Assembly: GCA_963921195.1 (NCBI GenBank)
Contig: OY992540.1
Location: 133,598,694 to 133,662,693, forward strand
DNA length: 64,000 nt
From: Pegoplata infirma
Lineage: Eukaryota > Arthropoda > Insecta > Diptera > Anthomyiidae
Direction of reading: 5' to 3'
In this document: in pieces, positions 1 to 10,489 of the stretch
Numbering within the stretch: the stretch's first letter is position 1
Layout of the letters: each line of letters begins with the position of its first letter
The notes under the pieces: model-generated
Told to the model about the DNA's origin: nothing
What the model saw: only the letters and a program-made list of their open reading frames with translations
Databases searched by the model: none
Translations under genes and position numbers: made by a program

Positions 1-1
1 T

Positions 2-1039
2 GTAGAAGAAAACAATGTCTTACCCCCTCAACAATTCGGATTCCGTAGGAAACATAACACGGTCCAGCCCTTGGTAAGAATCCGTAACATAGTAAAATCA
101 AATTTCGTAGATGGTAAGTCAACTGGCTTGGTCCTATTAGACGTTAAGGCTGCTTTTGACTCCGTGTGGCACAAAGGTTTAATATTTAAAATGATTAAAC
201 TTAATTTTCCAGTATATTTAACTAAAATCGTACATAGTTTTCTTTCTGATAGAACATTCAGCGTTTTCCTGGGCTCAAGTTTTTCGCGTGATCATTTTAT
301 AACAGCAGGCTGTCCCCAAGGTTCATGCCTTTCTCCAATCCTTTATAACATATACACCTCGGATTTCCCAAATTTAGAAGGATGTATTACTTCGATATTC
401 GCCGATGACACGGCTATTTTAAGTACTGGAATACTCGCAGATGATATTACAACCAACCTTCAATCCGCAATGATAAATGTTACAAACTACTTCACCAAGT
501 GGAAAATAATAGTAAACACTCAAAAAACACAAGCAATTTATTTTACGCGGAAGCGCAAAACTTGCTTTATTCCTGATTCATGCCTACAATTTAATAACGT
601 CGAAATAAAATGGGAAAGTAAAGTAAAATACTTGGGCATAATATTGGATCCAAAATTAAATTTTAAAGATCATATCCCATACGTAATAAGCAAAGTTGGT
701 GTACATATTAAACTGCTTTATTCATTAATAAACAGAAACTCTTTTCTGAGTCTGGAAAATAAGCTACTTATTTTTAAAGTAATTTTTCAATCTATTATGT
801 TCTATGGGGCTCCAGTATGGGCTAAAGCTGCTCAATGTCATCTAGGAAAACTACAAATTTCACAAAACAAACTGCTGAAACTTATTTTGAAATTACCCTG
901 GCATTTCTCAACAAGAAGGCTACACGAGTTAGCTAACATGGAAACAATTGAACAAAAATTAAATCGAACTGTTCTCAACTTTAATACAAGATGTACAAAT
1001 TCGGAAATCGATTACATTGTCGAGCTGGCCTCGTCATAG
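2..1039 (+). CDS. Jockey-clade LINE reverse transcriptase, 3' part of ORF2 (5' end outside window)
   Basis: An open frame runs from the left edge to the TAG at 1037-1039 (345 residues visible), so the gene begins outside the window and no start can be chosen. Reverse transcriptase landmarks appear in order: QFGFRRKHNT (about nt 41-70), VLLDVKAAFDSVWH (nt about 136-171), the AGCPQGSCLSPILYNIY block (nt 305-355), and FADD (nt 398-409) as the catalytic YxDD-type box. The tail (LHELANMETIEQKLN) resembles the C-terminus of Jockey/Juan-type elements, and no RNase H domain follows, as expected for Jockey. No stop or frameshift is seen in the visible part, so this copy is younger than the other LINE pieces. 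Known for the family: target-primed reverse transcription of the element RNA. Clade assignment is by motif recognition only. Confidence 0.85.
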   Translation, partial: VEENNVLPPQQFGFRRKHNTVQPLVRIRNIVKSNFVDGKSTGLVLLDVKAAFDSVWHKGLIFKMIKLNFPVYLTKIVHSFLSDRTFSVFLGSSFSRDHFITAGCPQGSCLSPILYNIYTSDFPNLEGCITSIFADDTAILSTGILADDITTNLQSAMINVTNYFTKWKIIVNTQKTQAIYFTRKRKTCFIPDSCLQFNNVEIKWESKVKYLGIILDPKLNFKDHIPYVISKVGVHIKLLYSLINRNSFLSLENKLLIFKVIFQSIMFYGAPVWAKAAQCHLGKLQISQNKLLKLILKLPWHFSTRRLHELANMETIEQKLNRTVLNFNTRCTNSEIDYIVELASS

Positions 1040-1296
1040 CGCTATACATATCGATGTATATTTTAAACTGTTTTTAATAAAAACTTCTTTTTTTTTTTTT
1101 TTTCTTTTTGCCTTAATAAGGTTTTTGTAAATTTTTCCTTTACTTTATTATATTAAATTAAACTAAATTATTGTATTATTATCACCATTGTATAACTAAG
1201 CAGAAAAGGGTAAAACGCACCCTAAACTCTTAAAACTGTATAATTGTACAAATGTATTATATAGTAATGTTATTGATAAATAAAGAATTGAATTGA
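1040..1296 (+). other. 3' UTR and tail of the Jockey-type LINE
   Basis: AT-rich non-coding stretch after the ORF2 stop, with a T-run at 1087-1104, and an AATAAA-like signal followed by GAATTGAATTGAA at 1276-1296. It ends where a second LINE fragment begins in a different frame and of a different type. The exact end is inferred from the change in content. Confidence 0.5.
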
Positions 1297-1309
1297 ACAT
1301 TTTATTTAC

Positions 1310-1609
1310 GGTGACATTAACAAATTAACGAGAAGAGATATAACCAAATTTCTAAGAATCCGTTTAGGTCATACCAGATACACGCATGGACACCTTCTTA
1401 AGATTCCAAACATACCAAGATGTAATTGTAACATCATATATCCTTCCTCTCCTGAACATTTCCTATCCCACTGTCCACAACACCAATCCATAAGACAACA
1501 AATTTTTAAGGATAAAAATCCTTTGAACTTGATCTCTGATCCCACCCTTGATAATATTAATATAGTAATTGAATTTCTTAAAAAATCCAACACCTATAAT
1601 TTTATTTAG
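1310..1609 (+). pseudogene. C-terminal end of an I/R1-like LINE ORF2 (tail with C/H cluster)
   Basis: A frame ending at TAG 1607-1609 encodes RIRLGHTRYTHGHLLK followed by PRCNC...PEHFLSHCP, the conserved segment after RNase H in I-, R1- and some Jockey-like ORF2 proteins, where cysteines and histidines form a zinc-knuckle-like cluster. Only about 100 codons survive, so it is a 5'-truncated copy abutting the preceding LINE. No frameshift is visible inside the fragment. The tail type (next feature) favours an I-like element. Product and clade come from motif resemblance only. Confidence 0.7.
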
Positions 1610-1730
1610 AATTGCATTTATCTAATTTAAGACGAGCTGAAAGCCTTAGAAGCTATTGCTCTTTATACTACAGATTAGCTTATAAATTTTAAATTGTAAG
1701 TTAATTCTAATAAATAAATAAATAATAAGT
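1610..1730 (+). other. 3' UTR with (TAAA)n tail of the second LINE
   Basis: Non-coding AT-rich DNA ending in AATAAATAAATAAATAAT at about 1710-1728. Simple TAA/TAAA tails are typical of I-type LINEs, and this marks the 3' terminus of the fragment at 1310-1609. Confidence 0.55.
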
Positions 1731-2198
1731 ACCGTGACGCAGAGACCGTGACAATTTCAGTAAAATACATTAAAAACTCGCGACTTTATGAGTTCTTATG
1801 CCATTTTTTAAACATTTGTTTAAAGTAGTTTAAATATGTAGTTAAAATTTAGAGTTTGGTCTAGCGCTATACCGGTCTTTCCGGATTACCTGGGATTACC
1901 GGATTACGATGTTGTCATATCCATATATACGATTTTTCAAATTTTCAAGACCCCATATCACGGATACTAGAATGACAGAAGTGCTTACATTTTAAAGTGA
2001 TTGTATTATAAAACATTATTTCTATAAAAAAAATTAAGTTACCTACTGAAATTTTTCAATGTCTAAAATAAGAACTACCCTAATGCACAGTGGTTTCAGT
2101 TTTATACGCAGTAGTTTCTTTTTTATATAAATTTATATACCATAATAATCGTAAATTTTCATGTATGTGTTTGTAATATATTTCATATTCTTTATATG
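1731..2198. other. AT-rich gap without a gene
   Basis: No convincing ORF. A short GC-richer patch at about 1868-1910 has repeated CCGGATTACC-like words, faintly like the ACCGGGAATACC motifs of the hAT element at 59.1-60.5 kb, but no termini were found. Confidence 0.4.
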
Positions 2199-2206
2199 GT
2201 CATCAT

Positions 2207-2843
2207 CAGGGAAACCAAAAATATGCTCTAAAAAACACGTTTTATGCGCTTAAAAAATGCCCTTAAAAACGGAAAATATGCTCTAAAAACAATAAAAATA
2301 TGCTCTTAAAAAAATTATGTCCCCTTTTATGTTGTGTTTTTTACAATTTGTTAGAGAATAGACCCTCCAAATACCGTTATGTGCGATAGTAAGGGGGTAA
2401 ATATGTTCTACAAAAATATTTTCCTTAATATTTTCTGCCAAGTTGCTGAATCTAAAGAAAACATAGTTTCATATACCGATATGAAGCAAGAACAGACCAA
2501 ATGGGAATTAATCGTCACAATTCCGTAATTGTTGAAAAAAAAACATTCTCGTTAGATAAAAAATTTAAAAATACATGTTGTCATAAAACAAAAATATGCT
2601 CTAAAAAGTGAAAAAATGCTCTAAAAATTGAAAATATGCTCTAAAAATATGCTCTTATGCTAAAATATGCTCTTAAACCTAAAATATGCAAAAATATGCT
2701 CTTAAGGCTAAAATATGCAAAAATATGCTCTAACAAATCGATGCCAGATTTCTTAAAAACTTCTGAAACGGATAAATACCTTACCCATTTATCAATAAAA
2801 TGCACAGGAAAAAACATGATACTGCATATTTTTGGTTTCCCTG
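2207..2843 (+). mobile_element. hAT-type MITE, family A copy 1 (8-bp TSD GTCATCAT)
   Basis: The ends are inverted: CAGGGAAACCAAAAATATGC at the left and its complement ending GGTTTCCCTG at the right. Immediately outside lie two perfect copies of GTCATCAT (2199-2206 and 2844-2851). An 8-bp duplication, CAGGG termini and an nTnnnnAn target are hallmarks of the Ac-like hAT group. The interior is an array of AAAATATGCTCT-like words concentrated towards the ends. The longest frame is not a transposase, so the element is non-autonomous. A second copy in inverse orientation is at 62754-63420. Confidence 0.9.
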
Positions 2844-2851
2844 GTCATCAT

Positions 2852-4168
2852 TAATCAAAAAAAAAAAAATGTTGACTTTTATGAATAATTTTTATACATG
2901 TTGTTGTGTTTGTCCGCTGTTTTGTCGGTAACATATGAGTGTATAGGAAATACACCGTTTCCAATATTAGTTCATGTAGAAATATTATAATTTAGAAAAT
3001 ATTGATTAATATTGATTAATGATGTACATGAAAAAAATAGATGTCATGTGATTAAAGTTTTCATTGAATAATAAAATTATACACAATTACTCTTGTAATT
3101 GATTTAATTAAATACTTAATCAATCTCATAACTCTTTTATATATATTTTGAGTTTCAGGCAAATCGGTTCATAAGGATTAGAATACTTTCCTTGTGAGAG
3201 ATTTGATTTTTTCAAAGTAATGCAAATGCTTAGGGGGAGAAGTTTTTACAAGGACTTTTAATTTAAAATTTTATTTTGAAATTAAATTATTATTTAGATT
3301 GTTTTTGGAATTTTATATTAATTATTTCTGCAAGATTTAATGAAAATTATTTGAATGATTTTGTTTTGACTTTTACTAAAAAATTGGTGTAATAATTTTT
3401 TTTTTGCAAATATTTTGTTTTTTCTACGTTTTTGTTTACGTTTTTTTTTGGTTAGTAAAATTGATGTCTACATAAAATGAAAATGTGAAAATACTTAGCA
3501 CAAACATATATAAATATTTTTTTATAACATATAAAAAAACCTATAAATATGTAACGACAAACAACTAAGTAATAATAAATAAAACTCATAATAACATACA
3601 AAATATGTAAGTACATTTAATATATGAGGCTTTCAACTACAATAAGCAACTAACAAGGGAAATCTACATGGTGTTAATCTCCAATCTGCACGAAATTTGG
3701 ATGAAAATGCGATATCTAAAGAGATTCATAAGAATCACAAATTGGTTTAACGGCAGGGACAAGTACGGAAATCTATTACAGTCCCGTGATATCAAACGGA
3801 TCTCAGAGTATACGTGTGCTGACGGGAAACGTCAGCAGCTACTTACAACCGAACTTTTACTAAATATGCCAATGTTTATTTTGATTAAATAGAAGTAAAT
3901 TTTAAAAAACTGAAAAAGTGCACCTTCCCCCAATACAAATCGACCTCCCCTAAAAATATGTTTGGCCGCTAAAAAAAATACGTATCAAATTAATTTTCGT
4001 TCTGAACAGCATATCCAATTTCATGAAGATCGGAGGGTGACACCAGGTAAACTTCCCGTGCTAGACGCTACCCTAAAAAGCTACTATTCCAACCCCGACG
4101 ATTGTGAAGTTCGAAAAAAGGAAAATTTGTTCCACCCTATTCTTAATGTATAACGTAAAGTACTTATA
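2852..4168. other. AT-rich interspersed DNA, no recognised gene
   Basis: Mostly A/T runs. A less AT-rich piece at 3660-4150 gives frames of 74 and 63 codons with no recognisable domain. Its wording (ATTTCATGAAGATCGGAGG) resembles non-coding repeat sequence seen near Helitron-like ends at 52-53 kb, so I read it as old repeat DNA. Confidence 0.4.
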
Positions 4169-4209
4169 TATGGGGCATTCCATGTCAAATCGGACACTTT
4201 GAATATTTT

Positions 4210-5342
4210 TTATACCCTCCAACCACAGTATGGGGGTATACTCACTTTGTCATTCCGTGTGTAACACATCGAAAAATACCAAAAGAGCTAGACCCTTGAA
4301 ATTGGGCAAGAATATCTCTTATTTTTCTGGCAAGGTTAAGTTCGAAGATGGGCAAAATCGGACCAGGGGGAAAAAAGTTCCCCCTTGAAGAACTAAAACG
4401 ACCCCTGAAAAATACGATATTTTTACGAGTTTTTTTTTTAATTTTTGTTCAACAAATGTAACATTTGTATGTCATATTATGTTCATACACCCAAAATAAT
4501 CACTCTGTTAAATTACAGAGATACTCTGCTGAGCCAGCAGAAAATACCATAAATTTCCAACCAGCAAGATTTTTTGTTATTTTACGAAGAAAACTCTGTA
4601 AAATGATGTCGATAATAAAAAAACTGTAAATTTACAGAATTATCTGTAAAATATTGATAAAACTAAAAAGAATTTTACCAAAAAAACTCTGTATATTTAC
4701 AAAGTTTTAGTTAAATGAATTTTATGAGTTCAAAATTTTACAAAAAAATTCTGTAAATTTACAAAGTTTTAGTTAAATTTATTTTATGAGTAAAACTTCT
4801 ATGCTTTAAAAACATTAATCAAAATTAAAAATATTAAATTTATTAAAATTGAAATTTTGTTAAATTTGCCTGCTTTAATGCTTCCAAAATGTAAATTTAC
4901 TTTTTTTATTTTTGTGAAAATAACGAGTTTTTAACGAGTAACTCCAATTTTACAAAATTTTGTTTTTCGGTTACAAGAAAATACAAAGATTTTTTTTAAA
5001 ATCTGTATTTCGACAGATAACTTTGTCAAATATCTGTCGAATTAAGATTACAGTCATTTTACAGAGTATTTAACAGATTAATTATTTTGAGTGTAGGCCG
5101 CCCCCTTTGGGGGCGTGGTTATAGAAATTAATTAAAAATAACGATACAAATTTATTATTTAATCGTAAATATCATAAACAAATAATTTGTAAACATATAT
5201 AGCGGGGGAACAGGTGTCCCCCACCAACTATGCCGACCCCCCCACAAAAAAAAAGACGCCCCTGCAAATTTTTTTTTTTTAATTTTAAACGTGTTTGAGG
5301 GTATAAAAGATTCGGCACAGCCGAATTTAACACTCTTACTTG
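4210..5342 (-). mobile_element. HINE/mini-me-like repeat (CAAGTAAGAGTG subfamily), nested in family F
   Basis: On the minus strand it begins CAAGTAAGAGTGTTAAATTC, followed by a GGCTGTGCCGAATC stem, and ends in GGTTGGAGGGTATAA, the same termini as the repeat at 39399-39949. It also carries the word TGTCATTCCGTGTGTAACAC shared by the whole family. It is interrupted by the MITE at 4488-5093. No coding capacity. Confidence 0.7.
4488..5093. mobile_element. CACTC-terminal MITE, family C copy 1 (TA TSD)
   Basis: Ends CACCCAAAATAATCACTCTG and its complement ending AATTATTTTGAGTG, flanked by TA on both sides (4486-4487 and 5094-5095). The interior is a chain of CTCTGTAAA / TTTACAGAG words in both orientations, so it can fold on itself repeatedly. 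Other copies are at 14437, 34067, 57090 and 58332. Confidence 0.85.
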
Positions 5343-5385
5343 TTATGTTATATGTTTAGACTAAAAAAATATTGTGGGTCGGTCA

Positions 5386-6133
5386 CACTCAAAATATTTT
5401 GTAGGCAAAAACAAATGAAAAACACACTTAAAACCAGTGAATAAACAATTGAAAACCATCCCAGTAATTATTCATTTGTTTTAACAAACATCAACATTTA
5501 TTTTTTACTGTTGACAAAATTTTCTAAAATAAATAACATTAAACATTAAAAAATTACGGTTTTTTCATTCTTTTTTACCAACAAATTCGACAAAAATAAC
5601 CTACGAAAACATTAAAAATTAATGATTTTGTAGGTTATTTTATACAATTTCCTATTGAAATATTTTTTTAAAAATTTTTAATAAAATTTTGGGGAATCGA
5701 TCCCGCAATCAACTACATTCTGGCCAGACACTCTACCCATCGTGCCAAAGTCACTTGATACAAATATGTTTTTATATTTCTATAAATAATTTTTTGAATT
5801 TTTTTTCTACAAACAAATAACCTACTTGTGTAGGTAAAAACTAATGATATATCATTAAAAAATACCAACAATTTAAAAAAAAATTACTTACAGAAATCAT
5901 TAAAAATTTAAAGAATAATCAGTAGTTTTTACTTACAGAACAAAAATAAATGACTTTAAAAATAAAATGTTAATGAAAGTCTTTATTTTTTAGTGTGTTG
6001 TTTTTGAAATAAAGGACAGAAATAGTCATTAATAAAAACTGAACATCAAACAAATGTTTTTTCTTTTAAAAATTACTAAACGTAAAACTTTTTAAATAAA
6101 CTACAAATAGTTAATGACATAATTTTTTGAGTG
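5386..6133. mobile_element. CACTC-terminal element with a different interior (CA TSD)
   Basis: Ends CACTCAAAATA and TTTTTTGAGTG, flanked by CA (5384-5385 and 6134-6135). The related sequence at 10727-10745 (GGGTCGGTCATACATTTT) is the empty site, which confirms both edges. The interior has AACCTACA/TGTAGGTTATT words and does not resemble the CTCTGTAAA chain of family C, although the termini do. It contains the SINE-like piece at 5691-5757. Confidence 0.75.
5691..5757 (-). repeat. tRNA-derived SINE-like fragment
   Basis: On the minus strand, TGGCACGATGGGTAGAG resembles a pol III A box, and about 35 nt later GGATCGATTCC matches a B box (GGTTCRANNCC) with one change. The spacing fits a tRNA-like promoter, but no clean cloverleaf or acceptor stem can be drawn. 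It is therefore the head of an old SINE or a tRNA relic, not a working tRNA. Confidence 0.5.
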
Positions 6134-6849
6134 CATACATTTGATTGATCTAAAGGCATTCTTAGGGCAGTTAGAGCGGTTGGAGCAAATATTAAAAAAT
6201 GTCGTTTTATGTGGCAGCCCCCTTAGAAATTGGAGATTGGGTATTAGTTTGTTCCCAAGAAATGTTAAGACGTAAAAATTAATGGGGGGTCGGTCTTGGA
6301 AATGACCCCTCCATTGAAGCAGTGGAAATGATTTTAAGATTGGAGAATTACAATAATTTTTTTTCAAAAATTTTAAAAAATAGTAATAATCGTTATATCA
6401 CGATCCTACTGGGATCAAAAAATTTGTAGAATCGATAGAAGTTTTACACAAAAAAATTTCAAAAAAATCAAAGAGTACATACATTTTCAAAAGTGAGATT
6501 TAAATTTTAAAACTTCAAAATCGCATACTAGAGCACTTTTAAGAATTTTTTTTGGATTTATTTTTTTAAAAGTACGTAAAAAAACAAAATTTAAAAAAAA
6601 AAATGCGATTTGGACTGTTATTGAAGAAGTTATGAGTAAAAGAAGTTTGAGTAAAGGAACAAACTACCAATTTTTAAAAATTCGATATCTTTTGAACGGG
6701 TCATCAAAAAAATCTGAAAATTTGCCACGAAGGAGTTTTCGAAAGGGTACTAAAAACTGTCAACAAATTGGAATAATCTTAAAAAAAAAAAATTATTCAA
6801 TGTGTCCGATTTGACATGGAATGCCCCATATGTATGCAATACTCATTAC

Positions 6850-7421
6850 TAGGGATGAGATTTTCATGCACTAAAAAATCGAAAATATGCGCTTAAAATA
6901 TGCGCTAAAAAATCCAAAATATGCACTAAAAAACATAAAATATGCACTAAAAAATAAAATGTGTGAAATAAAATTCTTGTTTTCATAGGAAAAACTTCTG
7001 AAAAAGCAAAAAACAACGCCGTGTTAAATAGTAACATTTGAAACTTTATAAAAACAAGATTTTTTTAGAAATTAAGAATATCTTTAAAAAAAATTAAAAA
7101 GAAAAAAATAATTTTTATTATTTTCAAAATAAATTTTTTAAATATAAAATACTTTTTGAAAAAAATAAATTTCAATTTGTGTTTTTGCTAATTATGCCAA
7201 AATATGCAAAAATATGCACTCAAAAGTTGGAAATATGCACAAAATATGCATTTAAAACCAAAATATGCAAAAATATGAATTTTCACCAAAATATGCAAAA
7301 ATATGCAAAAACAAATCGATGCCATTTTACCGCAAATTTCTTGATTCGAAAATATAATTGGTCAATATCGTTTTTAGACTATCGACAAAAAACATGCATT
7401 TGCATGGAAATCTCATCCCTA
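6850..7421 (+). mobile_element. hAT-type MITE, family B copy 1 (8-bp TSD CTCATTAC)
   Basis: Starts TAGGGATGAGATTTTCATGC and ends with the complement ...GCATGGAAATCTCATCCCTA. The 8-bp CTCATTAC is duplicated exactly at 6842-6849 and 7422-7429. Arrays of AAAATATGCACT / AATATGCAAAAATATGC words fill both subterminal zones. It shares AAATCGATGCCA with family A, so A and B are related. Non-autonomous. Other copies are at 13369, 17588 (broken) and 35559. Confidence 0.9.
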
Positions 7422-7429
7422 CTCATTAC

Positions 7430-7934
7430 ATTTACATGCGTTCGCATGTTTATATTACAATACCCGGTAGTATAATTTTGTTGAAAAATTATAACATTTA
7501 ACAAGAAACAAATAACAGACAAAAAAAGAACCACACTAAAATCCCAGTGAAAAATGTTGTTATAGGGATTGTGTTGACACACCTATTTTAAAGCATTCTA
7601 AGTCGATTTAACATGATTTTATAGCAACAAAATTTTAAATTCTGTTTTCATCAACTTTAACTCAAAACTGAATTCTTTTTTTTATAATGGTTATGAAAAT
7701 GTTCATACAATCTATCATAAATTCATTGGAAGTTAGATGATTTGTTCATTGGATTAACGATTTTTTTATAAAATTGATGATAATTTCCTTGAAATAATGA
7801 AAATGTTCATTGATTTCATGCAAAGTTTAATAAAAAAAAAATAAAATTAATGATTTTTTTTTTTAATAAAATCATACATTTTATGAAAACAAAAATCCCA
7901 GCCATTATAAAAAAAATCGTGTCCTTTTTTGATT
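7430..7934. other. AT-rich gap
   Basis: No gene. TTCATTG/AAAATGTTCAT words recur at 7690-7810, suggesting an old degenerate repeat, but no termini were identified. Confidence 0.35.
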
Positions 7935-8340
7935 GTACCAAAAAAAGTACAATTGTACCTAAAAATTTACAATTGTTCCTAAAAAGTTACCATTGTACCT
8001 AAAAAAGTACAATTGTACCAAAAAAAATTACAATTGTACAAAAAAAAAAAAATACAATTGTATCTAAAAAACTACAATTGTACCTAAAAAATTACAATTG
8101 TACCTAAAAAATTACAATTGTACCTAAAAAATTACAATTGTACCAAAAAAAGTACAATTGTACCAAAAAAAAATACAATTGTATCTAAAAAAGTACAATT
8201 GTACCTAAAAATTACAATTGTATCTAAAAAAGTACAATTGTACCTAAAAAATTACAATTGTACCTAAAAAATTACCATTGTACCTAAAAAAGTACAATTG
8301 TACCTAAAAAAGTACAATTGTACCAAAAAAAGTACAAATT
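7935..8340. repeat. 20-bp tandem array with palindromic core (TACAATTGTACCTAAAAAAT)n
   Basis: About twenty consecutive units of roughly 20 bp, each made of the self-complementary word GTACAATTGTAC and an A-rich linker (CCTAAAAAA or CAAAAAAA). Linker length varies by 1-3 bp. It is a minisatellite. There are no unique spacers, so it is not a CRISPR-like array. Confidence 0.9.
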
Positions 8341-9250
8341 TTTCCATTAATTTTTTGTGTTGAAAACTATAAAAATTTAAAAGATGTTTCAATTTTTTTT
8401 AACGGAATAACAACATTTATTTTATGTAGTTAGGTTATTTTGACACATAAACATTTTCATTTCTTTCTTTCCCTTTTTATTTTATACAATCACTGTTAAG
8501 TGTGCTCGATGATGATTCTATTGATGTAGGAATGACTGACTTGACTGACTGTCTTCTTTAGTCAAACCAAACAATCAAAATGTTAATGGCGACTACTGGT
8601 TTTTGAATAAGAAGTACAAGTGTTAACACATTATTGATTTTACAAAAAAAGTCTACAATATTTTTATGTTGCTGTTGTTGTTACACTTGTTCGTTTTGCA
8701 AACATACAAATATAACAGCAGCAGTAGCAGCAGCAATTTAACTGTCTACAAAATGTTTTTATTTTATTTTTTGTTTTTCCATTTTCATTTGAGTTTTTCT
8801 TTTTTCAAGGGATGTTGAATAAGTTTTTATTGATTTTCATGTCATTTGTGATTTATTTACATACAAACTTTAATGATTTTTTCTTTTTTGTTTAAGTTGT
8901 TAAAAAAGAAATACAAATATTTAATGTTTTAATTTCTTCGTTTTACTACAGGAACATTTTATGCGTTTCTGCCATTAAATATTAATATTATTTATTTTTG
9001 TTTTGTTTTATACAATACATAATGATCAAAATAATCAATCAAATTGAAAAAGTTTTGATGTATCATTAAATTTTAATAGGAAATATAAAATTAATGTTAC
9101 AATTTGTTCAGTTAACACAGTTAACACATTATGTGTAAAAAAATAAAATAAAAATATTTTAACTAGGTTTATTCTAGCTCGAGGTCATTATTTACTTTAC
9201 TAATTAAAACTGTGATATTCTCATAGAATAACTTTCAAGAAAATTATTTT
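8341..9250. other. Low-complexity AT-rich DNA, possibly host-derived
   Basis: Contains GTTGTTGTT (about 8672) and CAGCAGCAGTAGCAGCAGC (about 8718) triplet runs and scattered T-runs. No convincing ORF. Around 9165-9225 it is the inverse of a piece at 30845-30905 (shared word CTAGCTCGAGGTCATTATTT), so part of it is a dispersed repeat. Confidence 0.4.
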
Positions 9251-10072
9251 TCTGTTTTAAATTTATTTATGTTCCCGAGTAAAAAAGTTTTTTATATAAT
9301 TTTATAAAATTATATAAAATTTGATAAAATTATATATAATTATATAAAATTATATAAAGAAGTTTTTGTTTTCAAAAAATTTGATAAAATTATATAAAAT
9401 TATATATAATTTGATAAAATTATATGAAATTATATCCGAATTTTTTTTATATAAAATTTTGTCAAATCTTATATAATTTTATATAATTTTATAAAATTTT
9501 ATCAAATTATATATAATTTGATATAATTTTATAAAATTTTATATAAAATAAATTTTGATATAATTATATATAATTTGATAAAATTATATATAATTTTATC
9601 TAATTTTATAAAATTTTATCAAATTATATATAATTAGATATAATTTTATAAAATTTTATATAAAAAAAATTCGGATATAATTATATATAATTTTATCAAA
9701 TTATATATAATTTTATATAATTTTATCAAATATATATAATTATATATAATTTTATCAAATTATATATAATTATATATAAACTTTTTTACTCGGGTTGGTA
9801 ATTTTTGAAAAGACTTAATCGACACGTGTTTCGGAATTCATCGGATTCCATTGTCAAGATTATTTAGCAAATATAAAAACCCTAGCAAAGGGATTTTAAT
9901 GACAAATCGTTAATATTCAAATTAAAATATTAATTTATTTTCGACTCTATTAGCATTTGGAATAAGAAGACGAAAATTATGTAAATAGTCTTGACAATGG
10001 AATCTGACAACTTTCAAAACACGTGTTGTTTAAGTCTTGCAAAAATTACCAACATAAATAAATTTAAAACAG
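9251..10072. repeat. Inverted-repeat element, arms about 90-115 bp, interrupted by an AT-only MITE
   Basis: The left arm (9251-9273 joined to 9795-9890) and right arm (about 9985-10072) are complementary: CTGTTTTAAATTTATTTATG...TTGGTAATTTTTG against CAAAAATTACC...AAATTTAAAACAG, with the CATTGTCAAGA / TCTTGACAATG words in the inner parts. The right arm is the empty site that defines the insertion at 9274-9794. Confidence 0.7.
9274..9794. mobile_element. AT-only MITE with CCCGAGTAAAAAAGTTT termini (TT TSD)
   Basis: Inverted termini CCCGAGTAAAAAAGTTT/AAACTTTTTTACTCGGG enclose about 480 bp made almost solely of TATATAA, AAAATTT and GATAAAA words. Comparison with the intact right arm of the surrounding inverted repeat (ATGTTGG) shows that TT was duplicated. 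Termini and 2-bp TSD match the CCCGGGTRAAAA elements at 22863-26256 and 23657-24768. Confidence 0.8.
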
Positions 10073-10074
10073 AA

Positions 10075-10110
10075 CAAGTAGAAAAGTTAAATTCGACTTG
10101 GCTCGTTAAC
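10075..10110 (+). repeat. 5' stub of a HINE/mini-me-like repeat
   Basis: CAAGTAGAAAAGTTAAATTC followed by GACTTGGC is the standard left terminus of the HINE family, but the similarity stops after about 35 bp and no matching GAGGGTATAA end follows. Confidence 0.5.
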
Positions 10111-10489
10111 TCGAAAATCTTAGCTGATCCTGTTTTGGAGTTATTGCTAAATAATAACACTCATTGACAACAAAAACCTCCCAGTAAAATATCCAACCGG
10201 TTCTTGTAGACTTTTCTCTCCTGAATCCAAATCTGCCTTTTAATTTTTTCTACCACGTACCGTTTTTGAGATCTTCGCTGTTAAAAAGTAAAAAAAAATA
10301 ATAATTTCGTACTTTTGGTGGTCCAGTGTTATTCTTCTCCAAAAAAAAAAAGGACTTGATTTCATATGAAATGGACCTCCTAATTCCAAAACAGTAATCA
10401 AAATTTGTCCAGCATGTTCCGTTTTCGAGATATTCGCGTTTTGAAATTTTTATAAAATTTGCTCCAAGTGTTATTTGTATGGGAACCTA

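Larger units (their letters stand above)
4171..6828. mobile_element. TA-inserting element, family F copy 1 (carries nested HINE and MITEs)
   Basis: The terminal inverted repeat starts TGGGGCATTCCATGTCAAAT and continues through CGGACACTTTG, about 31 bp. TA sits on both sides (4169-4170 and 6829-6830). The compact relative at 31556-32211 has the same ends. The native interior contains GC-richer modules (GGGAGCCCCCTTAGAAATTGG type) shared with 10.5-11.4 kb and 36.4-37.4 kb. It is expanded by a HINE (4210-5342) and a CACTC-terminal element (5386-6133). No transposase frame is seen. TA duplication suggests the IS630-Tc1-mariner group, by inference. Confidence 0.75.

Noticed and set aside
2657..2854. 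Repeated protein frame MLKYALKPKICKNM at 2657 and 62680
   Set aside because: Both are translations of the AATATGC array in hAT family A MITEs; similarity reflects the DNA element, not a protein.
3668..4153. Frames of 74 and 63 codons as a small gene
   Set aside because: No domain, no start context; the wording resembles non-coding repeat DNA.
7935..8340. CRISPR-like array
   Set aside because: Units are contiguous 20-bp repeats without unique spacers, in a eukaryotic context.
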